Shown here in pieces: positions 6,315 to 6,690 of a stretch of 6,690 nt of DNA; the first letter of the stretch is position 1; each line of letters starts with the position of its first letter. Location: NCBI GenBank assembly GCA_003151315.1, contig PLXF01000103.1, positions 11,349 through 18,038 of the forward strand, written 5' to 3'. Below the pieces are notes generated by a model, which ran no database searches, was not told where the DNA came from, and saw only the letters and a program-made list of their open reading frames with translations. Origin of the DNA: Parachlamydiales bacterium. GTDB lineage: Bacteria; Chlamydiota; Chlamydiia; Chlamydiales; SM23-39. The translations under genes were made by a program, and so were the position numbers.

Positions 6315-6651
6315 GATGGAAATTAGGGGATGCAGATGGTTTCCAAAAGCTGATTCTTGAATTACGAACGGTGCAATGATTAATAGGATAAAGGGATTTC
6401 ACGGACTCCCTATCGATCGGCAGGCACAACGATGGAACCGATGTAACGATATAACGATCAGAAATTTGCAAACAACGAGTAGCTATTATAGCTTATCGTT
6501 ATAGCGTTTCCATCGTTGCTTCTGTGTTCATCAGAAAAATACTGATTGAAACGGCAGCAGTATATACTGTCCAGTTGAAAGTTAGACAACCAAACCATGC
6601 TAGCATCCCAGTCTTTTGATCCGCGAAAATAGCCCCCTATTTCTAATAGGG
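6286..6651. mobile_element. MITE-like palindromic element with terminal inverted repeats
   Basis: 6286-6317 and the reverse complement of 6619-6651 match at all but one substitution and one single-base indel over 32-33 bp (CCCTATTAGAAATAGGGG, then CTATTTT and GCGGAT). Weaker similarity continues inward to GGGATGC and ATGGTTT, so the arms extend to about 6342 and 6592. The element has no coding capacity and a second inverted repeat at its centre. These are features of a non-autonomous MITE or a large palindromic intergenic repeat. No convincing target duplication was found; CAGCG occurs at 6270-6274 and 6654-6658 but does not abut both ends symmetrically. Confidence 0.65.
6428..6517. repeat. 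Inner inverted repeat, AACGATGGAA arms
   Basis: 6428-6450 is complementary to 6495-6517 at 20 of 23 positions (AACGATGGAA...TAACGAT), with 44 bp between the arms. The left arm continues with further TAACGAT-type units to about 6458. The midpoint lies within about 4 bp of the midpoint of the surrounding 366-bp element, so the two inverted repeats are nearly concentric. Confidence 0.7.
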
Positions 6652-6654
6652 AAC

Positions 6655-6684
6655 AGCGTTGTTGCATAATTCGTTTTTCGCATA
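6655..6684 (+). repeat. 30-bp dispersed direct repeat, copy 2
   Basis: This stretch matches 2817-2846 at 24 of 30 positions in the same orientation. It begins three bases after the palindromic element and runs to near the window edge, so it may extend further. The TTGTTGCATAAT core resembles ends of some insertion sequences; this is a resemblance only. Confidence 0.6.
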
Positions 6685-6690
6685 ACAGGC

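Larger units (their letters stand above)
6063..6690. other. Intergenic region without convincing genes
   Basis: 6063-6240 is AT-rich and must hold the promoter of the CBM2 gene. TATAAA-like boxes occur on the minus strand at 6092-6097 and 6129-6134, but neither has a good -35 box at proper spacing. 6242-6268 is a possible 8-codon frame. 6273-6651 is a hairpin-ended palindromic repeat element, and 6655-6684 is a dispersed repeat that continues to the window edge. A 69-codon minus-strand frame at 6458-6667 lies inside the palindrome and is not credited. Confidence 0.65.

Noticed and set aside
6270..6658. CAGCG at both sides of the palindromic element as a target-site duplication
   Set aside because: The five-base repeats are not at equal distances from the element ends, and a 5-bp match is easily chance.
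6458..6667. A 69-codon minus-strand reading frame
   Set aside because: It lies within the inner and outer arms of the palindromic element, has no recognisable domain, and its composition looks like translated repeat.

Overview
The window looks like accessory DNA from a bacterium with a host-associated, probably amoeba-associated, life style. Chlamydia-like (Parachlamydiaceae-type) or Legionella-like bacteria would fit. The grounds are a very large ankyrin-repeat protein, a secreted cellulose-binding-type protein, moderately AT-rich DNA and repeat-rich spacers. This placement is inference; no ribosomal or other phylogenetic marker is present.

All four convincing genes lie on the minus strand. 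From right to left:
- 6062-4428 encodes a 544-residue secreted protein. It has a signal peptide, an N-terminal domain of about 385 residues that I do not recognise, a proline-rich linker made of a 24-bp tandem repeat, and a C-terminal family 2 carbohydrate-binding module (CBM2). A hairpin terminator follows it.
- 4319-3969 encodes an ArsC/Spx-type thioredoxin-fold protein with a CxxC motif.
- 3990-3073 overlaps the previous gene by 22 nt. It encodes a 305-residue member of a conserved family usually labelled '3-methyladenine DNA glycosylase'. The pair looks like a translationally coupled operon.
- 2630 to the left edge is one uninterrupted reading frame of 876 codons that runs off the window. 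It encodes a large ankyrin-repeat protein with its own sigma70-like promoter and ribosome binding site.

The spacers at 2631-3072 and 6063-6690 hold no convincing gene but are rich in repeats. The right spacer contains a 366-bp MITE-like palindromic element (6286-6651) with terminal inverted repeats and a nested, nearly concentric inner inverted repeat. A short deletion-like derivative of the same element sits at 3055-3083 and supplies the last codons and stop of the 305-residue gene. A 30-bp sequence is repeated in direct orientation at 2817-2846 and 6655-6684. These copies bracket the three right-hand genes, so the roughly 3.8-kb block could have been acquired or rearranged as a unit.

No complete transposase, tRNA, rRNA or CRISPR array was seen. 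The items most likely to be new biology are the unrecognised domain of the secreted CBM2 protein, the coupled ArsC-like/glycosylase-like pair, and the palindromic repeat family.
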